DNA of 64,000 bases, taken from the NCBI GenBank assembly GCA_025174535.1, contig JALBUN010000006.1:992001-1056000 (forward strand), written 5' to 3'. The notes under the pieces are model-generated. The model saw only the letters and a program-made list of their open reading frames with translations. It had not been told where the DNA came from and searched no databases. Numbering within the stretch: the stretch's first letter is position 1; each line of letters starts with the position of its first letter. The stretch is from Cantharellus purpuraceus. Its lineage: Eukaryota > Basidiomycota > Agaricomycetes > Cantharellales > Hydnaceae. Shown piece after piece: positions 42,377 through 53,060 of the stretch. Both the position numbers and the translations under genes were made by a program.

Positions 42377-45000
42377 TTATATGGGATATTTCAACATGAG
42401 TTCTGTCAACAAGTTCATCCCTTCCTATAAAGCCCACGTTCATCGTCAGCATTAACATCTTCGGATATACTCCCCCTCCCATGCCACTTACCTCCCTATA
42501 CGTATCCTTCCCCCACGCGATGGGAGCAAGCAGTGTACTTCGTATTTTCAATAGCCTCGGAGCACTCAGCGTCCATTGTGGCCAGAAGAACCCAGAAGAA
42601 TAGTTGGGATTGAGGTTGTTGGCAAAACTAACAAGGTAACTCTGCATCTCTCCAGTGCCATATATCTAGCATAGATCATTACGAAAGTATAGGGTGGCGA
42701 GACAGTAGCGTACATACGTTTGGCAAGTCAGAACCGTGAGCCTAGCAGGTGGAATTAGCTGCTGCGTCAATCCATTCTTTCACTCGTATAACTGGACACG
42801 TACAGAGCCCAAGAAAGGAAGGAACTTGAAGCGCTTGCTCACTGTTCATTCACCGTCAGATCAGATATAAAGCCAAAAGTGAAAAGAAAAATGCCAGCTC
42901 ACAAAACACCCAAATATCCTTGTTTCCTGCTTCCGCTAGTTGCTTGATGAAATACCTTCTGGGTGCCTAACCCCCTGATTTCATCCCTGTCTTCTCCCAA
43001 CGAGACATAAAGCTGCTCACCTGGAAAACAGCATCACCTTGTAAGCTTGCCAAGCGTTTATATTGAGGTGTCAGAGCATTGTATTGTCCAGTGCCGTATG
43101 GAGAGCCCTCTGTGACATTGGCTGGATACACTTGCAGCAGCTGTGTGATTTCATCGTCGGTAGCATCGGGAAGGTAGACGGTCTTAAGATATTCTCGCAT
43201 CTCATCTTCGGTGCTGAGCAGTCCTTAGTATCGGATGCTAATGATCGGTGGATTGATACTTACGTGACGTTGAGATTGTAAAGGGAAAAGAGCCTGAAAC
43301 AGATCAGTGTCGTAATCCTTGCACAAGTAACAACTACGATTCAACGTACGTCCCCTCATCGTCACAATTACCTGTTCAAAGGGGTAAAGGAATATCAGAG
43401 TAGTGTTATTACGACACATACCAATGACCATAGGAATTTTGGCAACACTCCCACCAGCCACCAACTTTTGTGGATTATCTGTGAGAAAGACGCCATCCGC
43501 CCTCGGAAGCCAGGCCAACATCAAAGACTAAAAAATGCCCCACTATCATAAGATTATGAATGAAACACAACTGAGCACTATACCTGATACGAGAGTATAC
43601 TCGGTGAATTATTCATTGCTTTGTACAAAATGGCGTAGTCCACCGTCCGCAAACATTCGAGCGTGTCGAGTGCGGAACTGCATCCAACCTCTTCCACCAC
43701 GGCATCGTAGTATCGCTGGCCATGCGTAATATTCCCAACGGGGATCGGGGCCCCAGATTGCATGAATGCAGCGCGGAACAGGCCCTCAGTGTCTCCTCCA
43801 TTGGTTAGCATTTGCAGGGAAACAGAAATCGCGCCTGCAGATTGACCCCATCTAAAGGATAGTTGAGTTCGTGTCAGGGTACCAACGTGGCGTATACGTA
43901 CATTGTGACCTTCGACGGATCACCTCCAAATTGATCGATGTATTTCTGTATCCACCGCAGTGCCTCACGTTCTACATCGCTGTGAGCAGGAACGGGGCAT
44001 ACGTCGTGGAGAAAAGGAGCGTACGATCGTGAAGTCCAAGGTTACCAACCCCAGCATCTTTCACTTCCTGACTCGCAAGGAACCCAAATACTAGTGCGCA
44101 TCAGCATCCGTCTTAACCATATTCATAAAACCAAAACACACGGGATACTCTGCAGCACCTTTGTTAAGACCAGACCTGAGGCATCATTGACTCATACGTA
44201 CCGATAATTCATGCTCACGTAGATCACCGGCTGGCTCATGTTAAGTGACTTCTGGACAATGAAGCCTCCATCACGCTTGGAGGAGCCTCCAAACTCAAAC
44301 CCGCCTCCATAAATCCACTGAATTCCGTTGAGAACCGTGGTTCGGTAAGCGTGTACTACTTACCACAACTACAGGCAACTTTTCTCCGGCAGAAATAGTC
44401 GCAGGCTTCACAATGTTGATGGTTCTGGGAGCCCATGTTAGTGATATAAACATCAGGAAAGCATGCAGCGACAGGGATGAAAGATAGGGAAATAAAGGAG
44501 CAGGGGACGTAGCTCAATGTTTTACATGGGGCACAACTCCAATAGACAATAACATATACCATGCAAATGTGACACGTACAAGCAATCTTCCGAGTCAGGC
44601 AGCTCGTCCTCGAGTGTGTCATTCATGTACTGGACTGACTTGTCGGGGAGGTCACGAGAAGGTACCCGGACGACTTGCTGGGGGCACGACGGACCAAACT
44701 CTGTGGCATTGAACGTGCCTTCGGTGTATGTGACTGGGACTGGCAGGTGGAACCGCAACCCTGACTCTCCAGTCCTTGAGGCAATTTGCGTCACCACATA
44801 ACTTCTAACAACATGCGGAGAACTCACGGTGGCTCAGCGAAGGGAATCCCGAGAAAGCGGGTGATGCCAGTGGAACTATTGATAATTCCTTGAAAGGTAG
44901 CACCATCGAGAGTCACTGTTGGAGAGTCACTAGCTATAGGTACACGGTGGAGCAGGAAGCTGGAAGCGAGGAGAGAAATCCATTGGACGTAGGCTGCCAT
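42377..45000 (-). CDS. Secreted type-B carboxylesterase/lipase, tandem copy 1
   Basis: Alpha/beta-hydrolase of the fungal lipase/cholinesterase-like family, probably exported. The start at 45000 gives MAAYVQWISLLASSFLL, a short signal peptide. Many introns of about 50 bp follow. Spliced blocks: ITRFLGIPFAEPP; SGLRFHLPVPVTY; DSEDCL; oxyanion loop WIYGGGFEFGG; ALRWIQKYIDQFGGDPSKVT; nucleophile elbow WGQSAGA; GNCDDEGTLFSLYN (acid region); APRRYFIKQLAEAGN; catalytic His block FLGSAHGSDLPN; C-terminus TYRE joined to EGMNLLTELMLKYPI and TAA at 42379-42377. GxSxG is GQSAG rather than the commoner GESAG. Several N-glycosylation sequons occur. The exon junction around 44105-44215 could not be phased confidently. 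About 540 residues. No inactivating change was found. Confidence 0.88.
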
Positions 45001-45745
45001 CGCGATAACCCATGCAGCCTGTCAGCCACCCTCCCTTTTATAAGTAGGAAAAATGTGTGATATTGTACGCAATTAAATCATAAGACCTTGAGGCTTTCTT
45101 GAAAGTAAAGGCAGAGTCACATGAAATCCGCTGTCGTGTGTTGCTCGGGCATCCTGAAGGAAATGAACTATCATTGCGGCCTTAGACCAAGCCAAGTCTA
45201 GTGTAAATATATTACATAATCAGGTTTAAGTTTAAAAGTGACTTACGATGTAGAAGTTTCTTTTAGATCCCGGGTTAAAATCTGAAGCTAGGCGCGATTA
45301 AATCGAGGTCTCCTTAATAGTGCGTGCAAACTTCTTGGGATTGAGTTGCAACTAAATATCCAGAATCTCTGTGATTGTTTGGATTGATGACTTTATACAA
45401 TACCCAGGAAGTGGTCAAGTTCTAAATTCATGTCAACACCTCAACGTGAAGGTCAAAATCAGTACTACAATGAAGAGCCCCAGTGAGAGCGACCTGGAAG
45501 TGCATGACGTGTTTTGGGCGAGCTGAGTTTGATGATCAATATTTTTGAGTTTATGTGACTAGACGCCCGGGGCCGCAATAGGAGCCAGGCTCCAGTATTT
45601 TGGGTGGGGAGATGAACGGGTCAACGCGTTTTGGGCGGAGCTTGATGATGCATATGCCATGCAATCATGCCTCAGTCACCAGGGTATGTAGGTAGAAAAT
45701 CATTTTTTAGTCGCATTGGGTCTCATTCGGCGTAGGGTGGTGTGA
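45001..45745. promoter_or_regulatory. Esterase 1 promoter and 5' flank, then repeat segment
   Basis: On the minus strand TATAAAAG (45042-45035) sits 35 bp upstream of the ATG. The flank to about 45530 is homologous to the flanks of esterases 2 and 3 (TTGGGATTGAGTTGCAACTAAAT, AAATTCATGTCAACA, GTCAAAATCAGTACTACA). 45545-45740 is a further copy of the repeat segment seen at 42045-42240. Confidence 0.6.
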
Positions 45746-46382
45746 GTGGCGTTATTGTAATGGACATGCTGCGTGGGTATTAAGTGGCATCCGCAGCGGC
45801 CGCAGGCAATGAAGGTTTGAGTTGAGCGACTGGCAGCATACACAGGCCCGCGGGTACTTTTATATTCACCAGGTGGCGTTGGTTATTCCCTCTAAGCGTC
45901 CGGACGGGATTTTCTAATATGCTCGGAAAGACTAAATTTTGATGACAAGATGCAACTTGAGGCTAGCTCCTCGTCGCAAAGGCGCCTAGTCCATGTGCAG
46001 TGGTCGTTGCCGCGCAGAGCCTGGAGGCAACAGGGGAAGCGCTTGGGTTGTGCGATCCCATCAGTTGCACTACCACCGGCTGGTGTGGTGCACCCTGGCG
46101 CACCAAACTATATGCAGCAACACAACCAACAGCAATGCCCGGATGCACCTACGGATATGTAAGAACGAGGGAATGGCTGCGAACGAGAGGGTGTTGCGGG
46201 GCATCCCACGCTCGTCACCCCATATCCATCCCCCTGCTTCCTTCTTCGTTTGGAATGGTTCATGTTTGAGTTTATGTAATATGCTGAGTCCAACGCTGCA
46301 TGTGATGAGACGCCCGAGGCCGCAGTGGGAACCGGGTTCTGGGGATTTGGCTTGAGACTGCCCTTTTTGCGCGGGCCGAACA
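45746..46382. repeat. Duplicated non-coding block, copy B
   Basis: Counterpart of 40471-41500, ending in GGGCCGAAC where a solo LTR has been inserted. In copy A the same GGGCCGAAC continues directly into CATCCCC-TAAATGG. Confidence 0.8.
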
Positions 46383-46647
46383 TGTTGGGAATGCGGCCAT
46401 TATGTAAGCCCGTACGATGGTCCGTGCACTTAGCGCCTGCCGCCTGGCAGGATATATAAACGCGCAGAAGTTTTCACTCCACCTCAGTGAGGGAATATCA
46501 CTGAGGTGGTACGTAGTCATTTTACTTATGATAGATTAGTATTAACGTACACTAGTTATCACGCTAGGTAATTAGTTTGATGTATACTCAGTGAGGGAAT
46601 ATCACTGAGGTGTTATCACGCTAGTCCATCGCGCATTAGTTGCTACA
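46383..46647. mobile_element. Solo LTR, 265 bp, with 5-bp target duplication GAACA
   Basis: The element starts TGTTGGGAATGCGG and ends GTTGCTACA. It is flanked by GAACA at 46378-46382 and 46648-46652. The un-inserted paralogous site at about 41508-41520 (GGGCCGAAC then CATCCCC) shows one such copy and no element. Inside is a TATATAAA box (46453-46460) and a hairpin-forming sequence present twice. No internal retroelement coding sequence is present, so this is a recombined solo LTR; the family (Copia or Gypsy) is not certain. Confidence 0.85.
46479..46509. repeat. Perfect 12-bp-arm inverted repeat inside the LTR
   Basis: CCACCTCAGTGA, a 7-bp loop GGGAATA, then TCACTGAGGTGG. A second copy with 8-bp perfect arms, CTCAGTGA-GGGAATA-TCACTGAG, lies at 46587-46609. 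It begins 19 bp after the TATATAAA box, so transcripts from the LTR would carry it. Confidence 0.9.
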
Positions 46648-46652
46648 GAACA

Positions 46653-46855
46653 CATCCCCCAAATGGCATGTTAACGGTGTCAACGGTGTCAATATAATAG
46701 TTAGGAATGGACATGCATAGTATCATGAAGCGGCATTATCAGTAGAAGCCGGAACCTGGACGCTGGAGGCTCAGGCTACTCCGCTTCGCCACCCATCCCC
46801 ATTCCATTCCACCTTGTAAGAACGTACGTAACAGCATTCCTGCAGTTGGCACATA
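46653..46855 (+). pseudogene. Decayed fragment of the DAHP synthase 3' end (relic 2)
   Basis: The same relic as at 41515-41740: CAAATGGCATGTTAACGG, TGTCAACGGTG, AGGAATGGACATGC, CATTATCAGTAGAAGCC, GGAACCTGGACGCTGGAGGC. It ends near 46815, joined directly to the esterase 2 3' flank; about 660 bp present after relic 1 are absent here. Confidence 0.7.
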
Positions 46856-49491
46856 TTATATGGGATATTTTAACATGAGTTCTGTCAACAAGTTCATCCC
46901 TTCCTATAAAGCCCACGTTCATCGTCAGCATTAACATCTTCAGAAATACACTCCTCCCACGCAACTTACCTCCCTATACGTATCCCTCCCCCACACGATG
47001 GGAAAAAGCAGTGTATTTCGGAACATCAATAGCGTCTGAAAGGTCGGCGTCCATTGTGGCCAGAGGAACCCAGAAGAATAGTTGGGATTGAGGTTGTTGG
47101 CAAAACTAACAAGGTAACTCTGCATCTCTCCAGTGCCATATATCTAGCATAGATCATTATGAAGTATAGGGTGGCGAGACAGTAGCGTACATACGTTTGG
47201 CAAGTCAGAACCGTGAGCCTAGCAGGGGAAATTAGCTGCTGCGTCAATCCATTCTTTCACTCGTATAACTGGACACGTACAGAGCCCAAGAAAGGAAGGA
47301 ACTTGAAGCGCTTGCTCACTGTTCATTCACCGTCAGATCAGATATAAAGCCAAAAGTGAAAAGAAAAATGCCAGCTCACAAAACACCCAAATATCCTTGT
47401 TTCCTGCTTCCGCTAGTTGCTTGATGAAATACCTTCTGGGTGCCTAACCCCCTGATTTCATCCCTGTCTTCTCCCAACGAGACATAAAGCTGCTCACCTG
47501 GAAAACAGCATCACCTTGAAAGCTTGCCAAGCGTTTGTATTGAGGTGTCAGAGCATTGAATTGTCCAGTGCCGTATGGAGAGCCCTCTGTGACATTGGCT
47601 GGATACACTTGCAGCAGCTGTGTGATTTCATCGTCGGTAGCATCGGGAAGGTAGACGGTCTTAAGATATTCTCGCATCTCATCTTCGGTGCTGAGCAGTC
47701 CTTAGTATCGGATGCTAATGGTGGGTGGATTGATACTTACGTGACGTTGAGATTGTAAAGGGAAAAGAGCCTGAAACAGATCAGTGTCGTAATCCTTGCA
47801 CAAGTAACAACTACGACTCAACGTACGTCCCCTCATCGTCACAATTACCTGTTCAAAGGGGTAAAGGAATATCAGCGTAGCGTTATTACGACACATACCA
47901 ATGACCATAGGAATATTCGCAACACTCCCGCTAGCCACCAACTTTTGTGGATTATCTGTGAGAAAGACGCCATCCGCCCTCGGAAGCCAGGCCAACATCA
48001 AAGACTAAAAAATGCCCCACTATCATAAGATTATGAATGAAACACAACTGAGCACTATACCTGATACGAGAGTATACTCGGTGAATTATTCATTGCTTTG
48101 TACAAAATGGCGTAGTCCACCGTCCGCAAACATTCGAGCGTGTCGAGTGCGGAACTGCATCCAACCTCTTTCACTACGGCATCATAATATCGCTGGCCAT
48201 GCGTGATATCCCCAACAGGCATCGGGGCCCCAGATTGCATGAATGCAGCGCGAAACAGGCCCTCAGTGTTTCCTCCATTGGTTAGCATTTGCAGGGAAAC
48301 GGACATGGCGCCTGCAGATTGACCCCATCTAGAGGGTAGAGGAATTTTGAGTTCGTGTCAGGGGTACCAACGTGGCGTATACGTACATTGTGACCTTTGA
48401 CGGATCGCCTCCAAATTGATCAATGTATTTTTGTATCCACCGCAGTGCCTCACGTTCTACATCACTGTTAGCAGAAATTTGGCATACGTCGTGGAGAAGG
48501 GGAGCATACGATCGTGAAGTCCAAGGTTACCAACCCCGGCATCTTTCACTTCCTGACTCGCAAGAAACCCAAATACTAGTGCGCATCAGCATCCGTCTTA
48601 ACCATATTCATAAAACCAAAACACACGGGATACTCTGCAGCACCTTTGTCAAGACCAGACCTGAGGCATCACTGGCATACGTACCGATAATTCATGCTCA
48701 CGTAGATCACCGGCTGACTCATGTTAAGTGACTTCTGGACAATGACTCCTCCATCATGCTTGGAGGAGCCTCCAAACTCAAACCCGCCTCCATAAAACCA
48801 CTGAGTCCCGTTGAGAACCGTGGTTCGGGTTTCTAAGTGTGTACTACTTACCACAACTACAGGCAACTTTTCTCCGGCAGGAATAGTTGCAGGCTTCACG
48901 ACGTTGATGGTTCTGGGAGCACATGTTAGTGGTATAAACATCAGGAAAGCATGCAGCGACAGGGATGAAAGACAAGGAAATAAAGGAGCAGGGGACGTAG
49001 CTCAATGTTTTACATGGGGCACAACTCCAATAGACAATAACATATACCATGCAAATGTGACACGTACAAGCAATCTTCCGAGTCAGACAGCTCGTCCTCG
49101 AGTGTGTTATTTTTCATGTACTGAACTGACTCGTCGGGGAGGTCACGAGAAGGTACTCGGACGACTTGCTGGGGGCACGACGGACCAAACTCTGTGGCAT
49201 TGAACGTGCCTTCGGTGTATGTGACTGGGACTGGCAGGTGGAACCGCAACCCTGACTCTCCAGTCCTTGCGGCAATTTGCGTCACCACATAACTTCTAAC
49301 AACATGCGGAGAACTCACGGTGGCTCAGCGAAGGGAATCCCGAGAAAGCGGGTGATGCCAGTGGAACTATTGGTAATTCCTTGAAAGGTAGCACCATCGA
49401 GAGTCACTGTTGGAGAGTCACTAGCTATAGGTACACGGTGGAGCAGGAAGCTGGAAGCGAGGAGAGAAATCCATTGGACGTAGGCTGCCAT
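46856..49491 (-). CDS. Secreted type-B carboxylesterase/lipase, tandem copy 2
   Basis: Near-identical duplicate of esterase 1, with start and stop codons each offset by about 4.48 kb and the same exon plan. Start 49491 (MAAYVQWISLLASS); stop TAA at 46858-46856 after EGMNLLTELMLKYPI. Catalytic blocks are all present: WFYGGGFEFGG, WGQSAGA, CDDEGTLFSLYN, AHGSDLPN. In the exon starting MREYLKTVYLPDATDD only two of 77 residues differ from copy 1. By contrast the segment after WPQW (about 46975-47055) differs at roughly 11 of 27 positions from copy 1. The 5' flank keeps the TATA box. Same family role as copy 1: hydrolysis of lipid or other esters outside the cell (inference). No inactivating change was found. 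The junction near 48590-48690 has the same phasing difficulty as copy 1. Confidence 0.88.
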
Positions 49492-49525
49492 CGCGATAAC
49501 CCATGCAGCCTGTCAGCCACTCTCC

Positions 49526-49533
49526 CTTTTATA
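49526..49533 (-). promoter_or_regulatory. TATA box of esterase 2
   Basis: Minus-strand TATAAAAG, 35 bp upstream of the start codon, in the same context as at esterase 1. Esterase 3 has a changed element here. Confidence 0.6.
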
Positions 49534-49892
49534 AGTAGGAAAAATGTGTGATATTGTACGTGATTAAATCATGAGGCTTCCCGGCAGTAAAGGTGGAGCG
49601 ACATGAAGCGCGCGCGCCGCTGTAGTGTATGGCTCGGACATCCCGGGTTGAAGCTGTGCGGGAATGAACTCCGCTGTCGTGTATTGCTCGGACATCCCGG
49701 GTTAAAATCTGACGCTGCGCGCGATGTGCGCAAGCTTCTTGGGATTCAGTTGCAACTGAATACCAGAAACTCCGCGACTGTTTGGATTGATGGCTTTATA
49801 CAGTGCCGAGGAAGCGGTCAATTCTAAATTCATGTCAACATGTCAACGTGAATGTCAAAATCAGTACTACATTGAAGAACCGCAGTAAGAGC
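49534..49892. other. Esterase 2 5' flank
   Basis: Homologous to the 5' flank of esterase 1 with internal rearrangement: GCTCGGACATCCCGGGTT occurs twice (about 49633 and 49687), followed by CTTGGGATTCAGTTGCAACTGAAT and AAATTCATGTCAACATGTCAACG. No gene. Confidence 0.6.
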
Positions 49893-50306
49893 TGTTGAGC
49901 TTACGCGTCGACGCGTTTGTTTGGATCCACGGCGGTCCACAGTCTGACAGCCAGCTGCTGAGGCACTAACTGTTTATGCCGCCGGAGAGAGATATAAGAG
50001 AAATTTTTATTCGTTTAAAGTTTTCCTCAGTCTTCGCACAAGAACCTCAAATACTTTTCAACTACCAAACTCCTTACATGGTGGCAAGCCTGCTGGTCCA
50101 AATTCCTTTCCCAGTTTAATCTGGTGATCCGTTTCCATCCCGGTATCGAGACTAAGGTTCATGTTGCAGTCACTCCCTCATAGTTTAAGAATGCACTAAT
50201 AGTTCTTTTTATGGTATCTCTTCTAGGTTAGACAATAGAATATCAGTCTTCGCACAATCGAGACTGAGTATCTTTTCGAGCTCCTGCTGCGTTATAATAC
50301 TCAACA
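49893..50306. mobile_element. Solo LTR, 414 bp, with 5-bp target duplication AGAGC
   Basis: Ends are TGTTGAGCTTACG... and ...ATAATACTCAACA, giving a terminal inverted repeat TGTTGAG/CTCAACA. AGAGC flanks it at 49888-49892 and 50307-50311. The paralogous site near 45487 (AGTGAGAGCGACCTGG) is un-inserted and shows AGAGC once. It contains TATAAGAG (49993-50000). The sequence is unrelated to the other solo LTR, so the two are not ends of one element. TG...CA with this terminal repeat resembles Copia-type LTRs. Confidence 0.87.
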
Positions 50307-50456
50307 AGAGCGACCTGGAAGTGCACGGCACGTTTTGGGTGAGCTGATCACGTTGGGTCTTAATATACGCGACTTGAAAGTCACAGGTCATATACAAGAC
50401 ATGCACACATCCCAACTTGGTCAAGAAAGTGGAGCGAGGAGAGATCTCACATAAAA

Positions 50457-53060
50457 TCATATGGGGTACTTCAACATGAGTCTTGTCAAAACGTTCATCG
50501 GTCCCTATAAAGCCCACGTCAACATCATCAGAAACCTTCTCCCACACACTTACATTTCTATACGTATCATTTCCCAACTCAATGACAAGCCCAACCTGAA
50601 ATACCTGTATATCCCGCGCTTGCTGCGTCCACTGTGGCCAGGAGAAGCCAGAGGAATGGTTTGGATCGAGATTGTTCACGAAACTAACAAGGTAATTCCG
50701 CATTTTCCCAATGCCCGTAACGTCGTATACCTAGCATAGGTCATTACGAAAGTATAGGGTGGCGAGACAGTAGCGTACATACGTTTAACAAGTCAGAACC
50801 GTGGAACTATGCAGGGGAAATTAGTTGCTGTGTCCATTCTTTCACTCGTATAACTGGACACGTACAGAACCCAAGAATTCTTGGGACTTGAAGCGCTGGC
50901 TCACTTTTCGTTCACCGTCAGATCTAAAGCCAAAAGGTGAAAAGAAAAATGCCAGCTCACAAAACACCCAGATATCTTTCTTTCCTGCTTCCGCTAGCTG
51001 ATTGATGAAATACCTTCTGGGTGCCTAACCCCCCTGATTTCATCCCTGTCTTCTCCCAACGAGACATAAAGCTGCTCACCTGGAAAACAGCATCACCTTG
51101 AAAGCTCGCCAAGCGCTTATATTGAGGTGTCAGAACATTCTCTTGCTCAGTGCCGTATGGAGAGCCCTCTGTAACATTGGCTGGATACGCTTGCAGCAGC
51201 TCTGTGATCTCATCGTCGGTCGCATCAAGAAGGTAATTGGTTTTAAGGTATTCCCGCATCTCATCTTCGGTGCTGAGCAGTTCTAATGCTTAGTACCGGA
51301 TGCTAATGATGGGTGAATTGATACTTACGTGACGTTGCGATTGTACAAGGAAAAGAGCCTGAAACACGTCAGTGTCGCAATCCTTGCACAAGTAACAACA
51401 ACTCAACGTACGTCCCCTCATCGTCACAACTACCTGTTCAAAGGGATAAGGAAATATCAGAAGTAGCATTATTGGGGCCCATACCAACAACTATAGGAAT
51501 ATTCGCAACACTCCCACTAGCCACCAGCGTTTGTGGATTATCTGTAAGAAAGACGCCATCCACCCTCGGAAGCCAGGCCAACATCAAAGACTAAAAATGC
51601 CCACTATCGTAAGATCATGAATGAAACATAACTGAGCACTATACCTGATACGATAAAACACTCGGTGAATTATTCATCGCTTCGTACAAAAGGGCATAGT
51701 CCACCGTCCGCAAACATTCGAGCTTATTGAGTGCGGAACTGCACCCAACCTCCTCCACCACGGCGTCGTAGTATTTCTGGCCATGCGTAATATCCCCAAC
51801 GGCGATCGGGGCCCCAGATTGCATGTATGCAGCGCGGAACAGGCCCTCAGTGTTTCCTCCATTGGTTAGCATTTGCAGGGAAACGGACATGGCGCCTGAG
51901 GATTGACCCCAGCTAAAGAATAGAAGGGTTTTAAGTTCTTGTCAGAGTTCTAGGTTGCGCATGCGTACATTGTTACCTGTGACGGATCGCCTCCAAATTG
52001 ACCAATGTATTTTTGTATCCACCGCAGTGCCTCACGCTCTGCACCATTGTTAGATGAGGTTTGGCATACGTCGTGGAGAAGGGGAGCGTACGATCATGAA
52101 GTCCAAGGTTACCAACCCCGGCATCTTTCACGTCTTGACTCGCAAGGAAACCAAACACTAGTGCGCATCAGCATTCATCTTAACCATATTCATAAAACCC
52201 AAACACACGGGATTGTCTGCGGTCACTTTCGTCAACACCAGACCTGAGGCATCACTGGCCCATACGTACCGAAAATTCATGCTCACGTAGATCATCGGCT
52301 GACCCATGTTCATTGACCCCCGGACAATGGGCCCTCCGTCATTGATGGAGGAACCTCCAAGCTGAAACCCCCCTCCATAAATCCACTGAAATCCCGTTAA
52401 GAACCGTGGTACGAGTTTGTAAGTGTATACTACTTACCACGACCACAGGCAACTTTTTTCCGGCAGCAATAGTTGTAGGCCTGACAACGTTGATGGTTCT
52501 GGGAGCACATGTTAGTGAAAACACAGGGAAGCTCATGCAGCGACATAGAAGAGAAGGAAATGAAGGAGCAAGGGATGTCTTACACCGGGGTGCAACTCTA
52601 ATAGACAGTAACATAAAAAAACATCATGCAAATAGGCTACGTACAGGCAATCTTCCGAGTCGGGCAGTTTGTTGTTGAATATGAGTTTCAAAAAGTCGAT
52701 TAACTCGGCGGGGAGGTCAGTGGGGAATGGTTGGGTGGCTTGCTGAGGGCACGCCGGACCAAAGTCTGTAGCGTTAAACGTGCCTTCGGCGTATGTGACT
52801 GGGACTGGCAGGTGGAACCGCAACCCTGACTCTCCAGTCCTTGCGACGATTTTGCGTCACCGCGTAACTTCTAATAACATGTAGAGGACTCACGGTGGCT
52901 CTGCGAAAGGTATCCCGAGAAAGCGTGTGATGCCCAGGGAGCTAGTGCCTTGAAAGGTAGCACCATCGAGGGTTACTGTCGGAGGGACATTAACTATAGG
53001 TACACGCTGGAGCAGGAAGCTGGAAGCAAGGAGAGAAATCCATTGCATGTAGGACGCCAT
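50457..53060 (-). CDS. Secreted type-B carboxylesterase/lipase, tandem copy 3 (diverged)
   Basis: Older paralogue of esterases 1 and 2 with the same intron plan. Start 53060 (MASYMQWISLLASSFLL); stop TGA at 50459-50457 after VLTRLMLKYPI. Catalytic blocks are kept: WIYGGGFQLGG, DQREALRWIQKYI, the GQSAG elbow, GSCDDEGT, and the C-terminal histidine region upstream of the last exons. Substitutions are spread through the gene, e.g. MREYLKTNYLLDATDDEITE; the segment after WPQW (TQQARDIQVFQVGLVIEL) is again strongly different. Upstream, the TATAAAAG element of copies 1 and 2 is changed to TAATAAAAG. Several exon-intron borders differ slightly (one intron is longer by one base), but no stop or frameshift was found in the exons inspected, so I call it intact. 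Confidence 0.84.

Noticed and set aside
46383..50306. One full-length LTR retrotransposon bounded by the two LTRs
   Set aside because: The two LTR sequences are unrelated, each has its own target duplication, and esterase 2 lies between them.
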